Origin: Gambelia wislizenii
Taxonomy: Eukaryota > Chordata > Lepidosauria > Squamata > Crotaphytidae
Direction of reading: 5' to 3'
Assembly: GCA_030847615.1 (NCBI GenBank)
Contig: JAUMIR010000003.1
Span: 34,594,501-34,658,500, forward strand
Length of the DNA: 64,000 nucleotides
Shown here: positions 53,840 to 63,199 of the stretch, piece after piece
Layout of the letters: every line of letters begins with the position of its first letter
Numbering within the stretch: position 1 is the stretch's first letter
Program-made: the position numbers and the translations under genes
The notes under the pieces: generated by a model
Seen by the model: only the letters and a program-made list of their open reading frames with translations
What the model was told of the DNA's origin: nothing
Databases searched by the model: none

Positions 53840-56485
53840 AGAATCATAGAATTGCAGAGTTGGAAGAGACCACGAGGGCCATCCAGTCCAACCCCCCTGC
53901 CACGCAGGAAATCACAATCAAAGCATCCCCGACAGATGGCCATCCAGCCTCTGTTTACAGACCTCCAAGGAAGGAGACCCCACCATGCTCCGAGGGAATG
54001 TGTTCCACTGCCGAACAGCTCTTACTGTCAAAAAGTTCCTCCTCGTGTTGAGGTGGAATCTCTGTTCCTGGAGCTTGCACCCATTGCTCCGTGTTCCAGT
54101 CTCTGGAGCAGCAGAAAACAAGCCTGCCCCATCCTCAGCGTGACATCCCTTCAAATACTTAAACAGGGCTATCATATCGCCTCTTAACCGTCTTTTTTCC
54201 AGGCTAAACATACCCAGCTCCCTAAGTCTCTCCTCATAAGGCATCATTTCCAGACCTTTCACCATTTTAGTTGCCCTTCTCTGGACACGCTCCAATTTGT
54301 CAATATCCTTTTTGAATTGTGGTGCCCAGAACTGGACACAGTATTCTAAGTGAGGTCTGACCAAGGTAGAATAGAGTGGCACTATTACTTCCCTTGATCT
54401 AGACACTATACTTCTGTTGATACAGCCCAAAATCACATTGGCCTTTTTAGCTGCCGCATCACACTGTTGGCTCATGTTCAACTTGTGGTCTACTAGGACT
54501 CCTAGATCCCTTTCGCACATAGTCTCATTCAGCCAGGTCTCTCCCATCCTATATTTATGCATTTCATTTTTCCGCCCTAAATGCAGTACTTTACATTTCT
54601 CCGTATTGAATTTCATTTTGTTAGCTTTGGCCCAGCTCTCCAGTCTATCCAGGTCATTCTGAATTTTGATCCTGTCCTCCAGGGTATTAGCTACTCCTCC
54701 CAATTTGGTGTCATCTGCAAATTTGATAAGTATGCCCCTAATTCCCTCATCTAAGTCATTGATAAAGATGTTGAATAGCACTGGGCCCAGGACAGAACCC
54801 TGTGGCACCCCACTGGTCACATCTTTCCAAGACGAAGAGGAGCCACTGCTGAGCAACCTTTGGGTTCAGCCGGTCAACCAATTACAAATCCATTGAACAG
54901 TTAACTTGTCTAGCCCACATTCTACAAGCTTGTTTGCAAGAATGTCATGGGGAACCTTGTCAAAGGCCTTACTGAAATCAAGGTATGCAATGTCCACAGC
55001 ATTCCCTTCATCTACCAAGCTGGTAACTTTATCAAAAATAGAGATCAGATTAGTCTGGCATGACTTGTTTCTCTGAAACCCATGCTGACTTTTTGTGATT
55101 ATGGCATTGCCTTCTAAATGTTCACAGACTCTCTGTTTAATGATCTGTTCTAGAATCTTCCCTGGTATTGATGTCAGACTAACTGGACGATAGTTGTTGG
55201 GATCCTCTTTTTTCCCCTTTTTGAAGATGGGAACAACGTTTGCCCTCCTCCAGTCTGCTGGGACTTCTCCTGTTCTCCAGGAGTTCTCAAATATTATTGC
55301 CAATGGCTCTGAGATTATATTTGCCAGCTCTTTTAATACTCTTGGATGTAGTTCATCTGGTCCTGGAGATTTAAATTCATTTAGATTAAGAAGGTATTCC
55401 TGTACTACCTCTTTACTTATTTTGAGCTGGATTTCCCCTATTGTGTCCTCTGTTCCATTATCCTCAGGTTGGTCCTCCTTTTCCTTTTCTGAAAACACTG
55501 AGGCAAAGAAGGTGTTGAGTAATTCTGCCTTTTCTCTGTCCCCTGTTAGCATTTTGCCATCTTCTCCACTTAGCGGCCCTATCATTTCCTTCTTCCTCCT
55601 TTTGCTGCGGACATACCCAGAAAAACCCCTTTTTATTGTTCTTAACCTCCCTAGCAAGCCTGAGCTCATTCTGCGCTTTAGCTTTTCTGACTTTACGCCT
55701 ACACGTGTTCGCTATCTGTTTGAATTCTTCTTTGGTGATTTCCCCCCTTTTCCATTTCCTATACATGTTCCGTTTAAAACTTAGCTCCATTGAAAGTTCT
55801 TTAGTCATCCATCCTGGTTTCTTGAGACACCTCCCATTTTTCTTCCTCAATGGTACTGTTTGAAATTGTGCCTTCAGTATCTCCCTTTTGAGAAAGTCCC
55901 ATCCGTCTTGACGTCCCTTCTCTTTTAGTATTCTTGACCATGGGGTCATCCCCAGTATTTCCCTGAGTTTATTGAAATCAGCTCTCCTAAAGTCAAGAAT
56001 GCGTGTCTGACTATGCCTGGCTTCTACTTTCCATTGTATAACAAACTCCAGGAGAACATGATCACTCTCACCTAAGGATCCCACCACTTGCACCCCATTA
56101 ACCAGGTCGTCTCTGTTGGTTAGGATCAGATCTAAAATAGCTGACCCCCTTGTTGCCTCTTCCACCTTTTGGACCATGAAATTGTCTTCCAGGCAAGTAA
56201 GGAATTTGCTAGACCTTGTAGTTTTGGCTGAGTTAGATTGCCAGCAAATATCAGGATAGTTGAAGTCACCCATCACTACTACATCTCTCCTTTCTGCATG
56301 TATGTTCATCTGTTCTAGAAAGGCAACATCCAATTCCTCCATCTGATTTGGGGGTCTGTAGTAGAGTCCCACAATAACATCCCTGTTGTTTCCCTCCCCT
56401 TTAATTTTTATCCAGATGCTCTCCACCTGGCTTCCAGTATTGATGTCATGGATCACTTCACTGGTGTAAATATCCCTGACATATA

Positions 56486-57485
56486 CAGTCGTCCCTTCAC
56501 ATTCGTGGGGGTTCCGTTCCGCGGACCCCCGCGAATGTGAAAAATCCGCGAATAACAAACACCCCTCCCCCTCCCTCCCTAGGCCTTCGCGGGGCCTTGT
56601 TAGGCCCCGCGGAGGTCTCCCCGGCCCTCCCTCCCCGGCCCTCCCTCCCTCCCCAGGCCTTCGCGGGGCCTTGCTAGGCCCCGCAGAGGCCTCCCCGGCC
56701 CTCCCTCCCTCCCTCCCCAGGCCTTCGCGGGGCCTTGCTAGGCCCCGCAGAGGCCTTCCCGGCCCTTCCTCCCTCCCTCCCCAGGCCTTCGCGGGGCCTT
56801 GCTAGGCCCCGCGGAGGCCTCCCCGGCCCTCCCTCCCTCCCTGCCAAGGCCTTCGCGGGGCCTTGCTAGGCCCCGCGGAGGCCTCCCCGGCCCTTCCGCC
56901 CTCCCTGCCCAGGCCTTCGCGGGGCCTTGCTAGGCCCCGCGGAGGCCTCCCCGGCCCTCCCTCCCTCCCTGCCCAGGCCTTCGCGGGGCCTTGCTAGGCC
57001 CCGCGGAGGCCGCCCCGGCCCTCCCTCCCTCCCTGCCCAGGCCTTCGCTGGTCCTTGCTAGGCCCCGCGGAGGCCTCCCCGGCCCTCCCTCCCTCCCCAG
57101 GCCTTCGCGGGTCCTTGCTAGGCCCCGCGGAGGTCTCCCCGGTCCTCCCTCCCTCCCTCCCTCCCCAGGCCTTCGCGGGTCCTTGCTAGGCCCCGCGGAG
57201 ATCTCCCCGGCCCTCCCTCCCTCCCTCCCTCCCCAGGCCTTCGCGGGGCCTCCGGAGGGCCTCCGGGGGTCCCGCAAAGGCCTTCGCACCGCTCCCCAGG
57301 CCTTCACGGGGCCTCCAGAGGGCCTCCGGGGGTCCCGCGAAGGCCTCCCCACCTCTCCCCAGGTCTTTCACGGGGCCTCTGGAGGCCCCGTGTCGCGGTT
57401 TTGGGGGGGCCCCGGGGGGGCCCTCCCAAAACCGCGAATAACTGAAACCGCGAATGTCAAGTTCGCGAATGTGGAGGGACAACTG
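56486..57485. mobile_element. pogo-like MITE (1000 bp) in CR1 ORF2, with minisatellite
   Basis: TA flanks both sides (56484-56485 and 57486-57487), and CR1 sequence joins cleanly across it. The ends cagtcgtcccttcacattcg and gaatgtggagggacaactg are inverted repeats. Subterminal 'ccgcgaataac' blocks occur near both ends (56547 and 57432). The interior is extremely GC- and CpG-rich, from a tandem array. Frames open across it in several phases are artefacts of that composition. No transposase is present. Confidence 0.9.
56584..57425. repeat. 64-bp GC-rich minisatellite, about 13 units
   Basis: The marker ccttcgcgg starts at 56584, 56658, 56722, 56786, 56850, 56914, 56978, 57042, 57102, 57170 and 57238, with worn units at 57301 and 57364. 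Spacing is mostly 64 bp, with 60, 68 and 74 variants. Most steps of 4 bp come from a CCCT run in each unit. Each unit also has a perfect hairpin, gcggggcct-tgct-aggccccgc (for example 56919-56940). The last units change to a 'ggcctccggagggcctccgggggtcc' type. Confidence 0.93.
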
Positions 57486-57838
57486 TAATGCTATTCCTCC
57501 TCCTTTCCTGTTTGGCCTGTTTCTCCTATAAAGGTTATACCCCTCTATTCCTACATTCCAATCATGAGACTCGTCCCACCAGGTTTCAGTAACGCCTATT
57601 ATATCATATTTGTTTTGTAGTGCAAGGAGTTCAAGTTCATCTTGCTTATTTCCCATGCTCTGTGCATTAGTGTAGAGACATCTGAGACCATGTGTTCCCT
57701 TTACTTGCTCCCTGTGCAAGTTTTTTTGCCTCCCACTGTTGGGTCTTTGCGCTGTTTGCCTTGTTCCCTCTATGACAGTTTGACGATTTTCTCCAGCCCT
57801 TTTGCCTTCCAGAATACTGTCTCCCTCCCCCATTTGAC

Positions 57839-58816
57839 TCAGTTTAAAGCCCTCCTGATCAAATTCTTGAGACTGTTGGCAAAAATGTTTCTTCCAACTG
57901 TTGTAAGATGCACCCCATCTCTTGCCAGAAGTCCCCCCGCATGGAAGCGCAGTCCATGATCCAAGAATCCAATTTGTTCTTGGCGACACCATCTACGGAG
58001 CCAGTTGTTTACGTCGGCTATTTTCCTCTCCCTTCTTGGACCATGCCCTTCAACTGGCAGAAGAGACGAGATGACCACCTGTGCGTTCATTTCTTTCAGC
58101 TTCCTCCCCAGGGCCTCATAATCTCTTCTGATCTTGGGAAAGCTGTGCCTTGCAGTATCATTGGTTCCCACATGGACCAAAAGGAAGGGGTAATGATCCG
58201 TAGGCTTGACGAGTCTTGTCAGCCTCTCGGTCACATCACAGATCTTTGCCCCAGGGAGACAACACACCTCCCGAGTCATCTTGTCAGGCCCACATACCAC
58301 TGCTTCTGTACCCCTCAGCAAGGAGTCCCCCACCACCACCACACACCTCCGCTGAGGCTTCGAAGCTGCTGTTCCTTGCGGTGGTCCTCTCAAGGTCCCC
58401 TGCTCTACCCCTGAAGTCTATCCATGCTGTTCTTCCTCGTTGTCCTTGATAAGGGAAAGGGCTTCGAATCGATTCTGTAGCTGCAAGCTGCTGGAAGAAT
58501 CCCTGGATTTTCTTGTTCTGTGTGTGACATTCCTCCAGCTGTCTACTTCCTGTGTCCGTGAAGTGACCCTCTCCTCCACAGCCACTTCCTTTGTGCGGTC
58601 CCCATCCAAGACTGTTCGTTCTGTTCTGTCCAGGAAAACCTCTTGCTCACGAATCTGTTGAAGTGTAGCTACCCGTGTCTCCAGCTGCTGTACTTTCTCC
58701 TCCAAGAGGGCTACCAGCTTGCATTTGGTGCATGTGAAGTTCTCCACGTCTGTAGACAAGAATACAAACATCGCACAAGTGTTGCAAGTGACTGCTGCAG
58801 TCCCCTCAGTGTCCAT
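57839..58816 (-). pseudogene. CR1 ORF1: Cys-rich coiled coil plus SGNH esterase, one stop
   Basis: From the ATG at 58814-58816: a Cys-rich start (CNTCAMFVF, then FTCTKCK), a coiled coil LVALLEEKVQQLETRVATLQQ, and an Arg/Ser-rich linker. A TAG follows at 58418-58420. The same frame continues with an esterase: VVVVGDSLLRG (block I Ser), FLLVHVGTNDTARH (block III, Gly-x-Asn) and LLARDGVHLTTVGRN (block V Asp and His). All catalytic residues of the SGNH family are present. Length is 325 codons. The stop sits where the older copy has CAG-type sequence. In CR1, ORF1 is thought to bind RNA or membranes and aid transposition. Confidence 0.87.
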
Positions 58817-58946
58817 GATGAGAGCTTTTAGGTAATCTAAGAACTCTTAGTTAACGCTGAGAATGCTAAGCTGTACTTTTAGGTCTGCTGTATTTTTGTT
58901 TGGTTACTGAAATTCGCGCGCCGTTAGGCGCTTGCCTCTGGCTCTT

Positions 58947-59665
58947 GAGGGTAAAAGGGCAAGGTCAGAAGTTCAAGCCCCTCAGCAACAAGCAGCCTCT
59001 CCCAACAGTTTTTTAAAAAAATTCAATCTCCCCAGTCAGAATGGCTGTCCAGAAGTTGCTTCCTTCTTCTCCCTGGCAGGAAACTGGCAGGAAACTTGTT
59101 GTCCAGAAGCTGCTCTCCTTCTCTCTGGCAGGAAACTGGCCTGGAAAGCCTCTGCAAGGACTTATATAGAGCTAGGCTCCCAGCTCCACCCCCTAATGAC
59201 TCACTGGTGTGACTCACAGGTGTGACTCACAGGAAGGCTGTTGAGGGTAAAAGGGCAAGGTCAGAAGTTCAAGCCCCTCAGCAACAAGCAGCCTCTCCCA
59301 ACAGTTTTTTTAAAAAATTCAATCTTCCCAGTAAGAATGGCTGTCCAGAAGTTGCTTCCTTCTTCTCCCTGGCAGGAAACTTGCTGTCCAGAAGCTGCTC
59401 TCCTTCTCTCTGGCAGGAAACTGGCCTGGAAAGCCTCTGCAAGGACTTATATAGAGCTAGGCTCCCAGCTCCACCCCCTAATGACTCACAGGTGTGACTC
59501 ACAGGTGTGACTCACAGGAAGGCTCTTGAGGGTAAAAGGGCAAGGTCAGAAGTTCAAGCCCCTCAGCAACAAGCAGCCTCTCCCAACAGTTTTTTAAAAA
59601 AATTCAATCTCCCCAGTCAGAATGGCTGTCCAGAAGTTGCTTCCTTCTTCTCCCTGGCAGGAAAC
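58947..59665 (-). promoter_or_regulatory. Tandem 5' UTR monomers of CR1, with TATA-like boxes
   Basis: The marker gagggtaaaagggcaaggtcag starts at 58947, 59243 and 59528, so the monomers are 296 and 285 bp plus a truncated outermost one ending near 59665. On the minus strand each complete unit has GTGAGTCAC repeats, 'ggggtggagc', a TATA-like ctatataagtcc (59161-59170 and 59446-59455) and the segment 'gaatttttt...gggagaggctgcttg'. Their place upstream of ORF1, with a TATA box in each, is like the monomer promoters of rodent L1; promoter activity is inferred. Confidence 0.8.
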
Positions 59666-59794
59666 TGGCATCTAGCAGTAAAACTTTTTGTCTGTATTTC
59701 TCCTTTTGAGGTGTTTGTTCTTCTGTTAATATTTTCAGCTATATGTACATTTGGGTGCCTGTATTCACTGGGGTTTGGTTCTAGCACTTAGCAA

Positions 59795-60013
59795 AGATAC
59801 CAGAAACCGTGGATAACAGGAAGCCCTATTAAAATAAAGGACTTCCAGTAAAAACATACCATAGAATTGCATTGGGTGACCTAGAAGATGCCTAGAGAGG
59901 ATGCCTCTCTAGGCATTTTCCATCATGACTCTATGGTATGTGTCCCCTATTTTGTGTTCTGCAGATAACTGAAACCAGGATACTGGTTCTGTGGGTAAGA
60001 GGGTTCAACTGTT
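59795..60013. mobile_element. pogo/Tigger-like MITE
   Basis: An imperfect palindrome from 'ccagaaaccgtggataacagg' to 'ctggttctgtgggtaagagggttcaactg', with a self-complementary centre (gcctagagaggatgcctctctaggc, 59890-59914). Same family as 6175 and 46505. Length about 220 bp. Confidence 0.7.
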
Positions 60014-61475
60014 ATTGAAATCCTTTCCTTTTTTCCTACTTGTCTTACCGCCAACTTTTATCTCCTGTGCCAGAACTTAAGAACTTTTTTATTCGCCTTA
60101 TACGAAAAAAAAACAGGCGTGACTTTTTAAAAAAAGTCTTCACTCCCACCCCCCACACTTGTCAAGCTCAAGGAGGAGCTGCCATTACTTACCAATGGGA
60201 AGGGGGGAATGTAGAGAGGAAATTCAACTGATGCAGCTCTCAGAGGGATAGGAGAGTGCACTCCATCTATGAGCACATTCCCATTTACTTTCTTCTCTGA
60301 GAGAAGACAAGCATCGACATCCGGAGTGCCTCCCCATATTCCCACAGTAACCTGGCACCCAGTGAACCCCCCTTTTTGCCACTATCACCCTGATCTGAGG
60401 ATGCTGTGCTGCCATTTCCTCAGACTCCATGTTCATTCTTGAAACCATGGCTGAACTGCAGTCCTCTAATACTCTCAGAGAAAGGTTGCTAAAGCAAGCA
60501 GGGTTCCTTTTACCACAAGTAGCTTTATTCAGAAAATTCATAGCTAGCCATCTAGACTGAGATGCACTCCTGTTTAAGCTCATTTTAGTTCCATGCTGCT
60601 GATTCACAATGTACAGATATGTAAGAGCATCAGAGAATTTTAAAAATTGTGGGTTCATCATCAAAAAATTCTACTTTCAAGGAATCTGTCATCCTTTCTT
60701 CTCTCTGTATAAATCTTCAGTGTATTATTGTGAGAGTATGCTTGCATGTATGATTGTGTGTATGTATGGGTTCCTGTCGATCCTAGAGAAGCATGGCCTT
60801 AAAAGACCCAAATAAAATGGATGCCGCGCAGAGCATTGCTAAGAGGTGTATCTTGGATGCTGGACCAAGAAATAAGGAAGACTTGGCAGACGAAGCGAAA
60901 ATGTTAACCAAGCAGAACTTGAACAATTTTACTTGTCAGCTTGGCCCGTGGAAGTTTGGTACAAACAGAACTTCCCAGTGGACTGCTAGTGGACTGCTGA
61001 CCATGCATAACATAGACAATACCAGCTGTTGGCATGATTGAGGGAGTTCTTTGCGAACACAGAACATACCTTGCTCGCCTAAGGAACTGTCATGAGATCA
61101 TGCCAGCTCGAAAAGCATGCAGTTCTCAAGGAAGGAGATGGAAAAGGTATAAGAGCTGGGACATTTTCGGCCGTGCTTTCAATAGACCATCCATGCCTTC
61201 ATGGACGTCTGATCACCGTTCAGGGAAGGATCGTTGTGAGTATGTGGTGTGAGTGTGTGTGTGAATGGAAAAGAGCTCTTGATAGTTAACTGAATGTCTT
61301 ATGTCTAAATAAATGTTACATGCATAGTGACTAAAACCCAAATTTGGTCTCTCTGTGCCTTTTTGCCTGTCACTTGTCTGGGAAAATCTTAAACACTACC
61401 TGATCTTCCATAGTCTTTTTTTTTGTCCTAATTGCTAATCATATAATGTGTCCCTCTGTTGATCTTTCAGTATCC
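60014..61475. other. No gene seen; possible LTR-like segment
   Basis: No host gene is supported. Bases 60760-61380 look regulatory: a TATA-like ggtataagagc (61146-61156), an AATAAA at 61308-61313 about 155 bp further, then a 'ttggtctctctgtgcc' GT-rich stretch. That order resembles the U3-R-U5 of a solo LTR. No matching LTR, TG...CA ends or duplication could be fixed, so this is a low-confidence suggestion. Confidence 0.3.
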
Positions 61476-61478
61476 TTA

Positions 61479-62033
61479 GGACTTTATCAGATGCAGCAAA
61501 TATGGCATCATAATGATCGATGCCTAATGAACGCAAAAGGGCGTGCATACCATACAACACCATCCTTTTGTGATCTTTTCTTGTTAAAAAGCTATTCTAT
61601 TTTATTGATGGACCAAGCTGTCATTTGATCTCCCAGGGTGCTTTGTTGCTGGCATTGCCAGCATTTGAAACTGTGTGCCATTGTGCTCACGTGAATACAG
61701 TGTCAATGACAGAACACTTCTGGGTGAGATTGTGACAGCCAGGTAGGGGAAGCTCTTTTTTTTTATTCCCTCCCCTGTATATTTGGGACTTTTAAAGTGT
61801 TTTTCTGTTCTTGTGTCTATGTGTTATGTCTTTGTCTTGTTTTAATTTTTCAATTTATTGCACTCGTGTCTTCACACAAAAATCGCCAAGATTTGGAACC
61901 TGGAAGTAAACAGAACTCCATTCATGCTGTTACTGCCAGGGCTGCCTTTCTGACACTGCTGGAGGTAGGCCTGGTAAAAAGATTTCAAAATATGCTGGCA
62001 AAAGAACATTTCTGGGGGGTAGTCTGATTTCTC
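61479..62033 (-). mobile_element. Harbinger-like MITE, reversed copy
   Basis: Left: TTA then ggactttatcagatgcagc (61479). Right: a worn gtagtctgatttctc. Read on the minus strand it follows the 31363 element: 'cacccagaagtgttctgtc', 'tgccagcaatgccagcaacaaagc' and 'gtgcatgc'-like phrases reversed. Length about 555 bp. Confidence 0.8.
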
Positions 62034-63195
62034 AATGTAAATTTCTCTTTGATTTCTGAGCTCTTTTGGAAGAGTCTACTATTAGGTTATGTTCGCTGCC
62101 ACCGTCACCATTGGAATTATCCATTCTTTTCTGTGATTTCAGTTGTTACTCCCTGAAAGGGGGTGGAAGTTTCTTAGCCTGGTGTCTCCACTTTGATCAC
62201 TAGGAGTCTACTTGCCTCACAGTATTACTCTCAGCTAGAAATGTGAAGTTTGGGATTGGGGGGCAGTGTGCATATTTTTTCCATTTTTATCAAAGTCTTT
62301 TTTCCTGAAAAAAATTGCAAAAATTTGGCAGTATGACTGCCAAAATCTGACAAGATAGTATCACATTGAAGTGCTTCTACCAATTAGAACTGAAAGGTTC
62401 TAATAGAACAAATACATTGAACAATAGGATAGAATAAAATAGAACACAAACATTGTTCTGGTATTCACTTACAGCCTTGCAAACTGAAGGTGAAATTTAA
62501 TTCTGGTTTGTATTTGTGTCAGATCTCAATGTGCTACTCACATGAGGCAAATTACATAGGGTTACCCCCCCCTTTGAAGTTCATTGTAAAAAAAAAAAAT
62601 CTGTCTGCATAGCACATAACTCAGAGGACAGAGGTAGAAAGAAGCTGCTTAATGCTTTCTCCTTTGATTGTTCAGAAGTCAAAAAATTAAACAAGCTGAT
62701 TTATTTTGCACCTGATGACAATGGGAGCTAAAAAGCAACCAGAAAGGATAAAACTTCCTCACTCTGCATGGATTTCTACTATAATGTAGTGATGTATGGC
62801 ATACTCACAGATTTTCTTGTTCTTGACAGGCAAACATGTCTCAATATACTGAAATACACCACCGAAAAGGAATAGTCAATCCCGTGCCATTTCTCACATT
62901 TCATGACTTTTTGTGAAAAGATTGTGGAAAAACATTGTATATTGCAAAAACTGCTTTTTGAACAAAGTATCATTTCTTGAATAAAAACACTGTTTTTGTG
63001 CAAAATGGATGGTAGCTTTTTTTCTCTGATATATCCCAAAATGCAAAAAAATAATTTAAAAATGTACAAAATCTCTTGAAATCTCACCCAGATGAAAGAA
63101 ACCTTTTGAAATTATTAGTTCTTGGATATGAGGATAAAATCAGCAAAGTTTTAAATCCCTCCTCTGATCCACAGCCCATGTCAACAGGATTTGTT
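62034..63195. other. No gene seen
   Basis: AT-rich, with A-runs near 62589-62599 and T-runs near 63018. The 102-codon minus-strand frame at 62779 is AT-driven and has no domain. Confidence 0.45.
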
Positions 63196-63199
63196 TGGT

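Larger units (their letters stand above)
53918..57833 (-). pseudogene. CR1 ORF2: APE endonuclease and reverse transcriptase
   Basis: The ATG at 57831-57833 starts MGEGDSILEG. Endonuclease motifs follow: LYTNAQSMGNK (Asn), IGVTETWWDE (Glu), RKGGGIAL, then across the [33 protein letters not shown] and GESDHVLLEF. RT motifs: NYRPVSLTSIPGKILE, SQHGFQRNKSC, YLDFSKAFDKVPHD (motif A), [19 protein letters not shown] (motif B) and FADDTKLGG (motif C), then the CR1 C-terminal domain ending LSGML. Breaks: a 1000-bp MITE at 56486; a one-base frameshift in the ggggttttt run near 55640; and a TGA near 54866 in the place where family members have an arginine. About 970 codons remain once the MITE is discounted. 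The enzyme would act in target-primed reverse transcription in the nucleus. Confidence 0.9.
53840..59665 (-). mobile_element. Nearly full-length CR1-type LINE
   Basis: On the minus strand the order is 5' monomers (59665-58947), 5' leader, ORF1 (58816-57839), ORF2 (57833-53918, including a nested MITE) and a short 3' UTR with ATTCTATG-type octamers (53840). Without the MITE it is about 4.8 kb, which fits a complete CR1. Lesions seen: one stop in ORF1, the MITE, one single-base frameshift and one stop in ORF2. No convincing target duplication was found, as is common for CR1. It is the best-preserved autonomous element in the window. Confidence 0.92.

Noticed and set aside
55194..55784. 196-codon plus-strand frame
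   Set aside because: It is the antisense shadow of the CR1 RT gene on the minus strand.
56930..57488. Open frames of 140-165 codons in the 64-bp minisatellite
   Set aside because: The frames are repeats of the minisatellite unit and lie within a MITE. There is no start context or domain.
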